A stretch of DNA of 36,545 nt from an uncultured beta proteobacterium. Lineage in GTDB: Bacteria; Pseudomonadota; Gammaproteobacteria; Burkholderiales; Burkholderiaceae_C. The notes beneath the pieces were generated by a model. The model worked only from the letters and a program-made list of their open reading frames with translations, did not search any database and was not told the DNA's origin. How positions within the stretch are numbered: the stretch's first letter is position 1; each line of letters begins with the position of its first letter. Positions 15,829 to 25,093 of the stretch are shown here, one piece after another. The stretch lies in NCBI GenBank assembly GCA_903909815.1, contig CAIVXG010000229.1:1-36545 (forward strand). Reading direction: 5' to 3'. Position numbers and translations under genes: made by a program.

Positions 15829-16220
15829 ACACCGAATTCGATCATTCATTGCTTGGGCACGACGAAGCCGATTGGCTGGAGTCGGTACTGCTGGCGTCGC
15901 GTCCCGGCGCCATCCCCGATGTGGGTTTTTCGGCGCGCGTGATGCAACGCCTTCCAGGCGCATCATCGACAGCGCAGGTGCTCGAACAGCTGCAGATAGG
16001 CGCTCGCAAAGATCGGCGTTTCGAGTGGTTCACGCTCATCGGCGCCATGGTGGGTTGCGCGCTGGCCCACTGGGGAAGTAACTGGCCGGGGCCCGACGAC
16101 CTGGCATCCACCATCGCGAACTTGCTCGACTTGCGCCCGGTACCAATTCAGGCGTTGGCACCCTGGTTGGCCAGCCTGTTCAGCGCAGCGGTTCTGGCTT
16201 ACGTGCTGCAGCAGGACTAG
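15825..16220 (+). CDS. Putative anti-sigma factor, membrane protein
   Basis: This 131-residue protein has a cytoplasmic N-terminal half with an acidic start and the PDVGFSARVMQRLP stretch common in such proteins, then two hydrophobic segments (about residues 67-83 and 108-126). The start overlaps the sigma gene stop by ATGA, so the two are translationally coupled, the usual way to keep sigma and anti-sigma in balance. No zinc-binding HxxxCxxC motif is seen, so it is not a standard ZAS-domain anti-sigma. The role is inferred from position and topology rather than a recognised domain. Confidence 0.65.
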   Translation: MNTEFDHSLLGHDEADWLESVLLASRPGAIPDVGFSARVMQRLPGASSTAQVLEQLQIGARKDRRFEWFTLIGAMVGCALAHWGSNWPGPDDLASTIANLLDLRPVPIQALAPWLASLFSAAVLAYVLQQD

Positions 16221-16239
16221 AAAACCGAGGGAGCGCCAG

Positions 16240-18102
16240 TCACGGGCGCTCCAGTTGCAGCACCAGCACGGAGCGTGCGGGCACGGTCAGGGTGTCGTTC
16301 AGCTGGTAGCGGTTGCCGGTGAGCACGTCGGTGGCGACAGCCCGTGGCGGCAGCAGTTCGCGAAAACGCTCGGTTTGCAGGACCTGTTCGGTGCTGTTCT
16401 TGTTGAACACCACCATCACCTTGTCCTGTTTATCGAAACGGAAATAGACGTAGCATCCGTCCTGCGGCGCGAAGTGCTTGAGTGCGCCGCGGTGGATCAC
16501 CGGCTGCGTCCTGCGCCAGTTCAGCAGCCTGCGCACAAAGGCTTGCGCTGCCACCTGCGCCGGGGTCAAACCCATTCCGGTGAACGCGTTCACAGTGTCT
16601 CCCGCCCAACCGCCGGGGAAATCGCGCCGCACTGCGCCGTCATCGCGCTCCTTGGGACTGGTCATCAGGATCTCGGTGCCGTAGTAAAGCTGCGGGATGC
16701 GGTGCATCGTGAGCACATAAACCAGGGCCATGCGGTACAGCACCGGGTCTTCGTTCAACGCGCTGAACAGGCGGGGCGTATCGTGGTTGCCTTCGAACAG
16801 CACCAGGTTTCTCGGGTCGGCATAGAGGCGGTCGTTCACCAGCGCCTCGTACAGGTCGGTCAGCCCCGAGTGCAGGGAGTCGGGCTCCAGCAGCGCCTGA
16901 AACAATGTGTAGTGCAGCGGGAAATCCATCACGCTGGGCAGATACGACACGTAGCCATCCGACTGAGTTCGTCCGCGCAGCCAATAGGACGTAACGACCG
17001 GATTGCCGCTCCATTCTTCGCCAACGATGTTCAGGCTGGGATACTCCTGCATGACGCGGCGCGACCAGTCGGCGAGGAAGGCGGCGTCAGAGTAGCCGTA
17101 GGTATCGGCGCGGATTCCCGCCAGCCCGGCGTACTCGATCCACCAGATCGTGTTCTGGATCTGGTAGGTTGCCAGCAGGGGATTACGCTGGTTCATGTCA
17201 GGCATGTCTTGAATGAACCAGCCATCGGTGAAATTGCGTTTATCCACTTCAGACGCGTAGGGGTCGCTGACGGCGGTTCGGGCATGGTAGGTTGGGACAA
17301 AACGGCCGTCGAAACTGAGCCAGTCGGGGGCCGGCATATCGCGCATCCACCAGTGGTTGGAGCCGATGTGGTTCAGCACCACGTCCTGGATCACGCCGAT
17401 GCCTTTGTCGTGTGCCAGCGCCACTAGTCGGCGGTAGTCGTCGTTGCTGCCCAGGCGCGGGTCGATGCGGTAGCCGTCGGTGGCGGAGTAGCCGTGATAG
17501 GAGTAGCGCACCTGATTGTTCTCGACCACGGGCGTGGGCCAGATGGCGGTGTAGCCCATGGCAGCGATGTAGTCCAGATGTTCGACGATGCCCTGGAGGT
17601 TGCCGCCGTGGCGCGCCGCCGGGTTGTTGCGATCGACAGCGTCCGCAAAGCCTGGCGGCGCGGCCGGCACCGGCTGGCCCTGGGCGAAGCGGTCCGGCAT
17701 CAAATTCAGGACCACATCCGCGTTGCTGAAGCCCTGGCGCTGGGCCGAGCCGCTTTGCCGTGCGCGCAATTCATAGGGCAGCGCCAACAGCTCTGCGCCA
17801 CGGCGAAACCGCAGACTGAGCGTGCCGCGTGGCGCATCGGTTCGAATGCGTAGATTGATGAAAAGGTAGTTGGCGCTGGGCGTGTGCTGCACCGATTCAA
17901 TACTGACCCCCTGATAGCTGAGTTCGGGCGTACTGTGGGCGATGCCCGCGCCATGCACCATCAACTGCAGTTGCTCAACCTTCATTCCCACCCACCAGTG
18001 GGGCGGCTCGATGCGCTCGACCACCAGCGGCTGGGCCTGCACGCTCAGGTGCAGGAACAGGGCCAGCAGGGCCAGCCCTGAGAGGATCCAATTATTCTTC
18101 AT
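16240..18102 (-). CDS. Secreted alpha-amylase family enzyme, neopullulanase/cyclomaltodextrinase type
   Basis: This 620-residue GH13 enzyme has a signal peptide (residues 1-23, ending VQA) and an N-terminal beta-sandwich domain (about 25-115) of the kind found in SusA-like neopullulanases. The catalytic barrel contains DVVLNH (240-245), nucleophile D333 (GIRADTYGY), acid E362 (VGEEWS) and D441 (EGNHDT). The C-terminal beta domain ends LVLQLERP. It should cleave alpha-1,4 bonds of maltodextrins, cyclodextrins or pullulan in the periplasm. The ATG at 18102 gives the signal peptide directly. No transporter or maltose regulator is nearby, so it stands alone. It is convergent with the sigma operon, 19 bases apart. 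Confidence 0.9.
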   Translation of the reverse strand: MKNNWILSGLALLALFLHLSVQAQPLVVERIEPPHWWVGMKVEQLQLMVHGAGIAHSTPELSYQGVSIESVQHTPSANYLFINLRIRTDAPRGTLSLRFRRGAELLALPYELRARQSGSAQRQGFSNADVVLNLMPDRFAQGQPVPAAPPGFADAVDRNNPAARHGGNLQGIVEHLDYIAAMGYTAIWPTPVVENNQVRYSYHGYSATDGYRIDPRLGSNDDYRRLVALAHDKGIGVIQDVVLNHIGSNHWWMRDMPAPDWLSFDGRFVPTYHARTAVSDPYASEVDKRNFTDGWFIQDMPDMNQRNPLLATYQIQNTIWWIEYAGLAGIRADTYGYSDAAFLADWSRRVMQEYPSLNIVGEEWSGNPVVTSYWLRGRTQSDGYVSYLPSVMDFPLHYTLFQALLEPDSLHSGLTDLYEALVNDRLYADPRNLVLFEGNHDTPRLFSALNEDPVLYRMALVYVLTMHRIPQLYYGTEILMTSPKERDDGAVRRDFPGGWAGDTVNAFTGMGLTPAQVAAQAFVRRLLNWRRTQPVIHRGALKHFAPQDGCYVYFRFDKQDKVMVVFNKNSTEQVLQTERFRELLPPRAVATDVLTGNRYQLNDTLTVPARSVLVLQLERP

Positions 18103-18244
18103 GCGTGTATCTGCTTGAAATTCTGCGCGGGCCGGGATTGCCCGCGGCGCAGTGTACGCGAGCCGCCTGATTTCCGTGCCGGGGACAGGCGACTGCGCTT
18201 GCGCTATCCTCGCGCCACGTTCATTCAACCCCATCAGGAAATTC

Positions 18245-18853
18245 ATGAAGCTCTATTACTCGCCCGGCGCCTGTTCCCTGTCCCCTCACATTGCACTGAA
18301 GGAATCGGGCCTGGCTTTTGAGGCCATTGCTGCCCCCACCAAGACGCACAAGCTGCCCGATGGCAGCGACTATTACGCTATCAATCCGCTGGGCTACGTG
18401 CCGCTGCTGGTGCTGGACGACGGCCGCCAATTGCGCGAAGGCCCAGCCATCGTGCAGTACATCGCCGACCAGGTGCCCGAGAAAAAGCTCGCGCCTGCCA
18501 ATGGCACGTTCGAGCGCTACAAGCTGCAGGAGTGGTTGAACTTCATCGGCACCGAATTGCACAAGGGTTTTTCGCCGCTGTTCAATCCCGCCATGCCGCA
18601 AGAGGGCAAGGCCGTCGCCAAGGCGCGCCTGATTTCGCGCCTGCAGTGGCTCGATGGCGAACTGGGCAAGTCCCCCTATCTGTTGGGCGACAGCTTCAGC
18701 GTGGCCGACGGCTATCTGTTCACTGTGACCAACTGGTGCAAGCACGTTGGCGTCGACGTCTCCGCTCTGACCCATCTGGCGGCGTTCAGCGAGCGTGTCG
18801 GCGCGCGCCCTGCAGTGCAGGAAGCGTTACGCGCCGAAGGCTTGGTCAAGTAG
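18245..18853 (+). CDS. Glutathione S-transferase, beta class
   Basis: This 202-residue cytoplasmic enzyme conjugates glutathione to electrophiles. The N-terminal thioredoxin-like domain starts MKLYYSPGACSLSPHIALKE, with the beta-class cysteine C10 that forms a mixed disulfide with glutathione, and EGPAIVQYIAD is the glutathione gamma-glutamyl contact. The helical C-terminal domain contains GDSFSVADGYLFTV, a conserved folding motif. Length equals that of E. coli GstA (201). AGGA lies six bases before the ATG. It precedes the RIO kinase gene by only four bases, so the two are probably an operon without a clear functional link. Confidence 0.93.
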   Translation: MKLYYSPGACSLSPHIALKESGLAFEAIAAPTKTHKLPDGSDYYAINPLGYVPLLVLDDGRQLREGPAIVQYIADQVPEKKLAPANGTFERYKLQEWLNFIGTELHKGFSPLFNPAMPQEGKAVAKARLISRLQWLDGELGKSPYLLGDSFSVADGYLFTVTNWCKHVGVDVSALTHLAAFSERVGARPAVQEALRAEGLVK

Positions 18854-18857
18854 TCGC

Positions 18858-19703
18858 ATGAAGGCGCCGGCGCGACTGGAGTCGTTGATCGAGGAAGGGC
18901 TGATCGACAGCGTCGTGCGTCAGCTCATGAGCGGCAAGGAGGCGCAGGTGTACGTGGTGAGATGCGGCGAAGACACGCGTTGCGCCAAGATCTACAAGGA
19001 GGCGACGCAGCGCAGCTTTCGCCAGGCGGTGGACTACACCGAAAACCGCAAGGTCAAGAACACGCGCCAGGCACGCGCCATGGCCAAGGGCACGCGCTTT
19101 GGTCGCCAGGCGCAGGAGGCGGCCTGGCAAAACGCCGAGGTGGATGCGCTCTATCGCTTGGCCGCTGCCGGCGTGCGCGTGCCCAAACCCTACAATTTTC
19201 ACGATGGCGTGCTGCTGATGGAGTTGGTGACGGACGACAGCGGCGACGCCGCGCCGCGCCTGAACGACGTGCAGTTCACGCCCGAGCAGGCGCGCTTGCA
19301 TCACGCTGCGCTGCTGCAGGAGGTGGTGCGCATGCTGTGCGCAGGGGTCGTGCACGGCGATCTGTCCGAATTCAACATCCTGCTGGGGTCAGACGGCCCC
19401 GTGATCATCGACCTGCCGCAGGCAGTGGACGCCGCCGGCAACAACCACGCCAGCCGCATGTTGCTGCGCGACGTAGCCAATCTGCGCGGCTTCTTCGGGC
19501 AGTTCGCACCGGAGCTGCTGAAGACCGAATTCGGTGCGGAAATTTGGGACCTGTATCAGCGCGGCCTGCTGCAAAACGATCAGCTTCTGACGGGCCGTTT
19601 CGAAAGCAAGAAAGGCGCGGTGGACCTGGGTGGCGTGCTGCGCGAAATCGACGATACGCGGGCCGAAGAAGCGGCGCGACGCCAGCGCATGCAGCTGGTT
19701 TAA
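18858..19703 (+). CDS. RIO-type serine protein kinase
   Basis: This 281-residue protein matches the RIO1-like kinase fold, best known in archaea and eukaryotes for ribosome maturation, but present in many proteobacteria. A short helical N-terminus precedes GKEAQVYVVRC (nucleotide-binding strand), K44 (CAKIYK), the hinge MELVTD, catalytic D168 (VVHGDLSEFNIL) and metal-binding D185 (VIIDLPQAVD), so the active site looks intact. The C-terminal tail is rich in charged residues (DDTRAEEAARRQRMQLV). The bacterial substrate is unknown. The stop overlaps the convergent VF530 gene by four bases. Confidence 0.88.
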   Translation: MKAPARLESLIEEGLIDSVVRQLMSGKEAQVYVVRCGEDTRCAKIYKEATQRSFRQAVDYTENRKVKNTRQARAMAKGTRFGRQAQEAAWQNAEVDALYRLAAAGVRVPKPYNFHDGVLLMELVTDDSGDAAPRLNDVQFTPEQARLHHAALLQEVVRMLCAGVVHGDLSEFNILLGSDGPVIIDLPQAVDAAGNNHASRMLLRDVANLRGFFGQFAPELLKTEFGAEIWDLYQRGLLQNDQLLTGRFESKKGAVDLGGVLREIDDTRAEEAARRQRMQLV

Positions 19704-19975
19704 CGTCCGGACGAGGTCGAACGCTCGCCGCTGCGGCGCAGCTCGCGCAGCATGAACAGGTACAAGCTTTCAACCTTGTCACGCGCCCACGGCGTCTTGC
19801 GCAAAAATTTCAGGCTGGACGAGATACTGGGGTCACTTTCGAAGCAGCGCACGGGAATGCGCTCGGCCAGGCCGGGCCAGCCGTAGTACCCGACCAGCGC
19901 GGTGAGCAGGACTTCCAGCGTCAGGCCGTGCAATGGATTTCGAGGCTGAATGGCGGGTGAAGTGGGATCTGTCAT
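19700..19975 (-). CDS. VF530 family DNA-binding protein (DUF2132)
   Basis: This is a 91-residue protein with the family pattern NPLHGLTLEVLLTALVGYYGW, then RIPVRCFESDPSISSSLKFLRKTPWAR and an ending KVESLYLFMLRE. The family adopts a helical, SAP-like fold and has been proposed to bind DNA, though its function is not settled. The length is usual for the family. It is convergent with and slightly overlaps the RIO kinase gene and lies 12 bases upstream of no promoter of its own that I can recognise. Confidence 0.85.
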   Translation of the reverse strand: MTDPTSPAIQPRNPLHGLTLEVLLTALVGYYGWPGLAERIPVRCFESDPSISSSLKFLRKTPWARDKVESLYLFMLRELRRSGERSTSSGR

Positions 19976-19987
19976 GAGCCGAGTTTC

Positions 19988-22336
19988 TCACGTCGCGTGC
20001 CTGTCGCCTGTGTCTGAAGGCACGCTGGGTGGGGTCTCAATCCAGCGTTCAAGACACGAAGTGAGGGTGTCACGGCTGAACGGCTTAGTCAAAAAGTCGT
20101 TCATGCCAGCGTCGCGGCAGGCGTGCCGATCGGACTGCATCGCGTTCGCGGTGAGCGCCACGATCGGACTGTCTTGGTTGGGTCCGGCGTGAGCGCGAAT
20201 CTGGCGGGTCGCCTCGAGCCCATCCATCTCCGGCATCTGGATGTCCATCAGGATCAGGGCGTAGCGCTGCCTGCTCGCCGCGGCCACCGCTTCGAGACCG
20301 TTTTCGGCCAGATCGACGCGCTCCCCCAGACGCGTGAGCATGGTCAGCGCGAGCTTTTGGTTGATCTTGTTGTCCTCCACCAGCAGGATGCGCGCCAGAG
20401 TCGGTTGCCCCGGCTCGGCGCTCAAGATCGCATCAGGCTGGATCACCGGGTCAGCCAGCGCGACATCGTTGGCAGGCGGCGTTGGCTGCGCAGTTGAATC
20501 CGCGCGCTCCCGTGTTTCCAGCGTTGCAGCGCGAAGTGGCAAATCAAACCAGAAGCAGCTGCCCTTGCCATCGACACTGTCGATACCGATGCGGCCACCC
20601 ATGCCCTCGACCAAGCGTTTACTGATCACCAGTCCCAGACCGGTGCCGCCGAACTTGCGCGAGGTCGAAGCGTCGACCTGGCTGAAGTTGGAAAAGAGTC
20701 GATCGCGAGCCTGATCGGGAATGCCGATGCCGGTGTCATGAACTTCGAAGCGCAGTCCGGCGTGCTGACGCAACACCTTGACGCGAACCTCGCCGCGCTC
20801 GGTGAATTTGACCGCATTGGCCACCAGGTTGAGTAAAACCTGCCGGATACGCAGGCTGTCCCCCAGAAATTCAGCGCGGGCATCGGGGGAGACATCGACC
20901 TCGAATCCAATGCCTTTCTCCTTCGCCTTTAGCCTGAGCAGCGACGTGATGGCCTCGGTCAGTGCCAACACCGCGAACGGCTCCTGCTCGAACTCCATGT
21001 GACCCGATTCGATCTTGGACAGGTCCAGGATATCGTTGATGATGGCCAACAGCGATTCGCCCGAAAAGGCGATGTCGCGTGCGAACCCGCACTGCTCCGG
21101 GTCGAGCCGGGTTTCCAGCAGCAGGCGCGCCATACCGATGACTCCGTTCAGCGGGGTGCGAATCTCGTGCGACATGTTGGCCAGGAACAGTGACTTGGCA
21201 CGACTGGCACTCTCGGCAGAGTCCCGGGCCTGACGATTGGCGCGCAGGTACAGCACCAGTGTCATGCCGGCGACGATGACCATGGTGCCTGCAAGCGTGA
21301 TCAAAACAAAAATCCACCAGCGTTCGGTTTCAATACGCGTGAGTTCAGGCAACGGTCGCGGGACGTACACCTTGATGTTGCCGTCGGCAACGCTTTTGGA
21401 CGTCAACACCACCGGCGAAGACGTGTGACCGAAACTGACAACCCCAGGGTAGCGTGCGTCATTCCATTGCTGAATATCGACAGTGGCAATCGACTGCGTC
21501 TTATAGCGCGCCAGCTTGATTGCCGCCGGAACGGAATCCAGCGAGCCGCCAGGCATGACACGGTAGGCAAGGGCTTTGTCTTCGGTCAGAACGACGACGC
21601 CGTTAGCGTCCGCGATGAACGCATTGTTGGGCCGGGTCCAGCGCAGGAAGTCGGAGATGTCGCGCTTAACCACCACGGCGCCGATGAACTGTTTCTTGTC
21701 GTTCAAGACCGGGTACGAGTAGAACAAGCCGGGCACGCCAGTGACCTTGCCAACGGCGTATTGCTGACCCGCCTGGCCATTGCGCGACTGCCGAAAATAT
21801 TCGCGTTCTCCGTAGTTTGTGCCGACAAAACTTGCCGGCTTGTCGGCATTGCTGGACGCGATGCAGTCACCCGCCGCATTTACGACCCAGATCACCTCGG
21901 CGTCCAGGCCTGCGGCCGCGGTGAGCAGGAAGTTGTGCAACCCGGACCGCTCCCCATTTGCGGTCCACAGGCGCTTGCGGTCTTCATATTCCCGTCGGGA
22001 TGGACCGGCCTGAGGCCCAAACTGGCTCAGATGTTCCTGCACTGCGTCTTCGCCGGCAAGTATGCGCGGCACGTTGCGCAGAATCCGCAACGCGCCGTCG
22101 ATTTCCCCGGTGATCCCGTCGAGTTGCTGGTGCGCCTGTGCGTCGCCTTCACGGTACGCCTGGTCGGCCATGTTGGCGCTGTAATAGCCAGAACCCAGCC
22201 ATGCCAATGCCGCCCACAGCACAAGCACCAGGCCCAGCACTTGATAAATCAAATTCGAACGATGCAGGTCAGGCGCATCTGCCGTTGCCGCAAGGGAGAC
22301 GCGGGAAGACTGGGGCGACGACCGTTTATGCAACAT
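19988..22336 (-). CDS. Hybrid sensor histidine kinase with Cache-like sensor
   Basis: This 782-residue membrane kinase has a first membrane segment (about 29-50), a periplasmic sensor of some 285 residues with a double-Cache look ([27 protein letters not shown]), and a second membrane segment (341-364). The phospho-accepting histidine is H390 in [13 protein letters not shown]507 (N box), DTGIGIP (534-540) and GGTGLGL (563-569) form the ATPase domain. A C-terminal receiver domain (648-765) has D698 as phosphorylation site and K751. No DNA-binding domain or separate response regulator is nearby, so the output partner is unknown. Cache sensors commonly bind small organic acids or amino acids; the ligand here is not predictable. 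Confidence 0.93.
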   Translation of the reverse strand: MLHKRSSPQSSRVSLAATADAPDLHRSNLIYQVLGLVLVLWAALAWLGSGYYSANMADQAYREGDAQAHQQLDGITGEIDGALRILRNVPRILAGEDAVQEHLSQFGPQAGPSRREYEDRKRLWTANGERSGLHNFLLTAAAGLDAEVIWVVNAAGDCIASSNADKPASFVGTNYGEREYFRQSRNGQAGQQYAVGKVTGVPGLFYSYPVLNDKKQFIGAVVVKRDISDFLRWTRPNNAFIADANGVVVLTEDKALAYRVMPGGSLDSVPAAIKLARYKTQSIATVDIQQWNDARYPGVVSFGHTSSPVVLTSKSVADGNIKVYVPRPLPELTRIETERWWIFVLITLAGTMVIVAGMTLVLYLRANRQARDSAESASRAKSLFLANMSHEIRTPLNGVIGMARLLLETRLDPEQCGFARDIAFSGESLLAIINDILDLSKIESGHMEFEQEPFAVLALTEAITSLLRLKAKEKGIGFEVDVSPDARAEFLGDSLRIRQVLLNLVANAVKFTERGEVRVKVLRQHAGLRFEVHDTGIGIPDQARDRLFSNFSQVDASTSRKFGGTGLGLVISKRLVEGMGGRIGIDSVDGKGSCFWFDLPLRAATLETRERADSTAQPTPPANDVALADPVIQPDAILSAEPGQPTLARILLVEDNKINQKLALTMLTRLGERVDLAENGLEAVAAASRQRYALILMDIQMPEMDGLEATRQIRAHAGPNQDSPIVALTANAMQSDRHACRDAGMNDFLTKPFSRDTLTSCLERWIETPPSVPSDTGDRHAT

Positions 22337-22427
22337 TGGGGGTGCGGGATTGACTGGGTGTGCTCGGCATCATACTTTGGCGACGGGGCTTGCTGACTCT
22401 CGTGTTTTTTCGGGTATATATCGAACG

Positions 22428-23909
22428 ATGCAAACCCGTCACCCCCATCACCGCTCCGACCTTGTTCGACTCGCCATCAGCGCCATGTCCGAGCGCGGCC
22501 TGCAACCCGAGTTTGGGGTCGGGGTGGAACAGCAACTGGCGGCCATCAGCGCAGTCGCTGCTGAGACCGGTGCGGCGATTCACGATCTCACCGATCTGCT
22601 TTGGTGCTCGATCGACAACGACGACTCGCGCGACCTGGATCAGCTCACCGTATGCGAGGTGCTGGAGCACGGCGCGGTCAAGCTGCTGGTGGCCATCGCC
22701 GACGTGGACGCACTGGTGAAGAAGGGCAGCGCCATCGACGAGCATGCGCGCATCAACACCACTTCGGTCTATACCTCGGCGCGCATCTTTCCGATGTTGC
22801 CCGAGCGCCTGAGCACGGACCTGACCTCGCTCAGCGCCAACGAAGATCGGCTGTCCCTGGTGACCGAAATGGTTTTCCAGGCCGATGGCGCACTCCTGAG
22901 TTCGTCCTTGTACCGGGCGCGGGTGCGCAATCGCGCCAAGCTGGCCTACGACACCGTCAGCGCCTGGATCGAAGGCGAGGGCGCGCTGCCCGCCGCGGCC
23001 GCGGCTGTGCCGGGAATGGAGGCGCAACTGCGCGCGCAAGATGGCGTGGCACAGCAACTGCGTGCGCGCCGCCATACGCAAGGCTCGCTCGAACTCGAAA
23101 CCTCTCAGCCGCGCGCCGTGTTCGAGGGTGAGCAGGTGATCGATATCCGCCAGCAGGAGCAAAACCGCGCGCGCCAGTTGATCGAGGAGGTGATGATCGC
23201 CACCAATGGCTGCACGGCGCGTTTTCTGGCGGCGCGCAACGGCGCCTCGCTGCGGCGCGTGGTGCGCTCGCCCGAACGCTGGCTGCGCATCGTGGCCGTC
23301 GCCAAGGACTATGGCGAGTCACTTCCCGCAGAGCCCGATTCCAAGGCACTGGAAGCATTTCTGGCCAAACGACACAAGGCGGATCCGCTGCGCTTTCCCG
23401 ACCTGTCGCTGGTGATCGTGAAGCTCATGGGCCGTGGCGAGTACGTGCTGGAGCTGCCCGGTGCGGCGCCGATCGGTCATTTCGGCCTGGCCGTGCGCGA
23501 CTACACCCATTCCACCGCGCCGAATCGTCGCTATCCTGACCTGATCACCGAGCGCATGCTCAAGGCGGCGCTGGCCGAACAGGCGCCGCCGTATTCCATC
23601 GACGAACTGGTCAAGCTGGCGGCGCACTGCACGCGCCAGGAGGATGCGGCGCAGAAGGTGGAGCGCAAGATGCGCAAGTCCGAGGCAGCGCTGCTGCTGG
23701 AGTCGCGCGTTGGTCAGAGCTTTGATGCGCTGGTTACCGGCAGCGGCAGCGACGGGGTCTGGGTGCGGGTGTTCGCGCCCCCGGCCGAAGGCAAGCTGGC
23801 GAACGGCGCTGCCACCCTCAAGGTCGGAGAAAAGCTTCGCGTCAAACTGATTTCCACCAACGTGGAGCGCGGTTTCATCGACTTTGTGACGGACCCATCC
23901 AAGGCTTGA
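22428..23909 (+). CDS. RNB-domain ribonuclease, RNase II-like, short form
   Basis: This 493-residue protein contains an RNB catalytic domain and a degenerate C-terminal S1-like region (about 425-490), but only some 55 residues precede the RNB domain, so the two cold-shock domains of E. coli RNase II are absent. The active-site stretch SIDNDDSRDLDQ places D63, D69 and D71 at the spacing of E. coli D201, D207 and D209, while the fourth aspartate (D210) is replaced by Q72. RDYTHSTAPNRRYPDLITER is the conserved RNB motif with the exit-channel arginines. It should degrade RNA 3' to 5', if active. The ATG at 22428 has no Shine-Dalgarno and a TATATA only eight bases upstream. Confidence 0.88.
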   Translation: MQTRHPHHRSDLVRLAISAMSERGLQPEFGVGVEQQLAAISAVAAETGAAIHDLTDLLWCSIDNDDSRDLDQLTVCEVLEHGAVKLLVAIADVDALVKKGSAIDEHARINTTSVYTSARIFPMLPERLSTDLTSLSANEDRLSLVTEMVFQADGALLSSSLYRARVRNRAKLAYDTVSAWIEGEGALPAAAAAVPGMEAQLRAQDGVAQQLRARRHTQGSLELETSQPRAVFEGEQVIDIRQQEQNRARQLIEEVMIATNGCTARFLAARNGASLRRVVRSPERWLRIVAVAKDYGESLPAEPDSKALEAFLAKRHKADPLRFPDLSLVIVKLMGRGEYVLELPGAAPIGHFGLAVRDYTHSTAPNRRYPDLITERMLKAALAEQAPPYSIDELVKLAAHCTRQEDAAQKVERKMRKSEAALLLESRVGQSFDALVTGSGSDGVWVRVFAPPAEGKLANGAATLKVGEKLRVKLISTNVERGFIDFVTDPSKA

Positions 23910-23931
23910 AACCGACGCGAAACCACCGGTG

Positions 23932-24396
23932 TCAGCTGTCATTGCGGAATTGCTTGTGACAGGACTTGCAGCTGCGTTCCACGTTGTTCACGGCAGCGCG
24001 AAGTTGCTCCGCATTACCGCTTTGTGCCATGGTTGCGAGTTCGTTGGTCTTCGCTTGAAAAGATTCCTGAGCCTGCTGGAAATCGCCGACCTTGAGCCAG
24101 ACATCGGCCTTGGCATGCGTTGGCGGGTAGTTGCTGTCGGGCGTGAAGTACGGCCATGGCTGGCGTGCCAGTTGCTGCAGCTCCTGGGCGCTGGCCAGGA
24201 ACTCGCTGCGGTTGAAGTCCTTGCGCTCGCGCGCCACCATGCCCATGGGCTCCAGCGTGCGGGTGAACTGCTTGAACAACTGCCGACGGTGGGCCACAGG
24301 CTGACCTGGCCTCGTATCGTCGGGCTCGCCGCTACAGGCGCTCAAGGCCAGGGTGCAGCAAAGGGTGATCAAAATACGGGAGTCAAATATTTTCAT
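23932..24396 (-). CDS. Cytochrome c' family lipoprotein
   Basis: This 154-residue protein has the haem-binding motif CKSCH (C143, C146, H147) near the C-terminus, the class II cytochrome c layout, preceded by helices with QESFQAKTNELATMAQ. The N-terminus is a signal peptide with lipobox LALSAC (C21), so the protein is probably a lipid-anchored periplasmic cytochrome. Family members bind NO or CO and take part in nitrosative stress protection or electron transfer. The ATG at 24396 is followed directly by the signal sequence, unlike longer alternatives. It is convergent with the RNB nuclease (22 bases apart) and divergent from the nucleotidyltransferase (39 bases apart). Confidence 0.88.
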   Translation of the reverse strand: MKIFDSRILITLCCTLALSACSGEPDDTRPGQPVAHRRQLFKQFTRTLEPMGMVARERKDFNRSEFLASAQELQQLARQPWPYFTPDSNYPPTHAKADVWLKVGDFQQAQESFQAKTNELATMAQSGNAEQLRAAVNNVERSCKSCHKQFRNDS

Positions 24397-24435
24397 GGAT
24401 GCGTCGACGCCAGGGACGACTGTTAAGCTGCTGCG

Positions 24436-24972
24436 GTGAATTTTCCCACAGTCATCGTTCTGGCCTCCGGTCGCGGCACGCGCTTTAGCGCCAGCGGCGG
24501 CGGCACGCACAAGCTGCAGACACTGTTGGCGGGCAAGTCGGTTCTGCAGCACACACTGGACTGCGTCATCGCCAGCGGTCTTCCGTGGTACCTGGAGCAG
24601 AGCGGTGAGCCCGGCATGGGCGACTCGATTGCGGCTGCCGTGCGCGCCACGGCGCAGTCCCCGGGTTGGTTGATCCTGCCGGCTGACCTGCCCTTGATTC
24701 AAAGCCGCACGCTGCGCTCGGTCGCGCGAGCCTTAGGAGAGCACGAGGTGGTTGTGCCGGTGTATCAGGAATGGCGCGGACACCCCGTGGGCTTCTCTGC
24801 GGTTTGCGGTGCCGAGCTTCAGAAGCTGCGCGGCGACCAGGGCGCCGCCAGTGTCGCTCGACGCCACGAAGCGGTGGAACTGCGGGTGAACGACCTTGGC
24901 TGCGTCACCGACATCGACACGCTGGACGACCTGCGCCTCGCGGAGCGCCTGCTCGGTGGCGCCGCTGATTGA
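24436..24972 (+). CDS. MobA/MocA-like nucleotidyltransferase
   Basis: This 178-residue protein is an NTP-transferase fold enzyme. VIVLASGRGTRFSASGGGTHK is the nucleotide-binding loop, here with a small insertion; LILPADLPLIQ is the metal-binding DxP region; EWRGHPVGFSA and DIDTLDDLRLAE are typical of the molybdenum cofactor cytidylyl- or guanylyltransferase group (MocA/MobA). It may attach CMP or GMP to molybdopterin, but no molybdoenzyme gene is in the window. The start is GTG at 24436, with no strong Shine-Dalgarno. Confidence 0.78.
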   Translation: MNFPTVIVLASGRGTRFSASGGGTHKLQTLLAGKSVLQHTLDCVIASGLPWYLEQSGEPGMGDSIAAAVRATAQSPGWLILPADLPLIQSRTLRSVARALGEHEVVVPVYQEWRGHPVGFSAVCGAELQKLRGDQGAASVARRHEAVELRVNDLGCVTDIDTLDDLRLAERLLGGAAD

Positions 24973-25000
24973 GGGTTACAGAATACGTGACAGCCACTTT

Positions 25001-25043
25001 CGTCATTGCGAGGAGCGAAAGCGACGCGGCAATTGCAATGACG
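25001..25043. repeat. Short palindromic element, 43 bp
   Basis: It begins CGTCATTGCGAGGAGCG and ends GCAATGACG; CGTCATTGC and GCAATGACG are exact 9-bp inverted repeats. It looks like a minimal member of the family at 6052, 12385 and 36153, located between the nucleotidyltransferase and glutamate dehydrogenase 3' ends. Confidence 0.75.
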
Positions 25044-25093
25044 TAACCTTTGCTAAACCGATGTCTTGAATTCTGGAAAGATCAATAGTTCAG

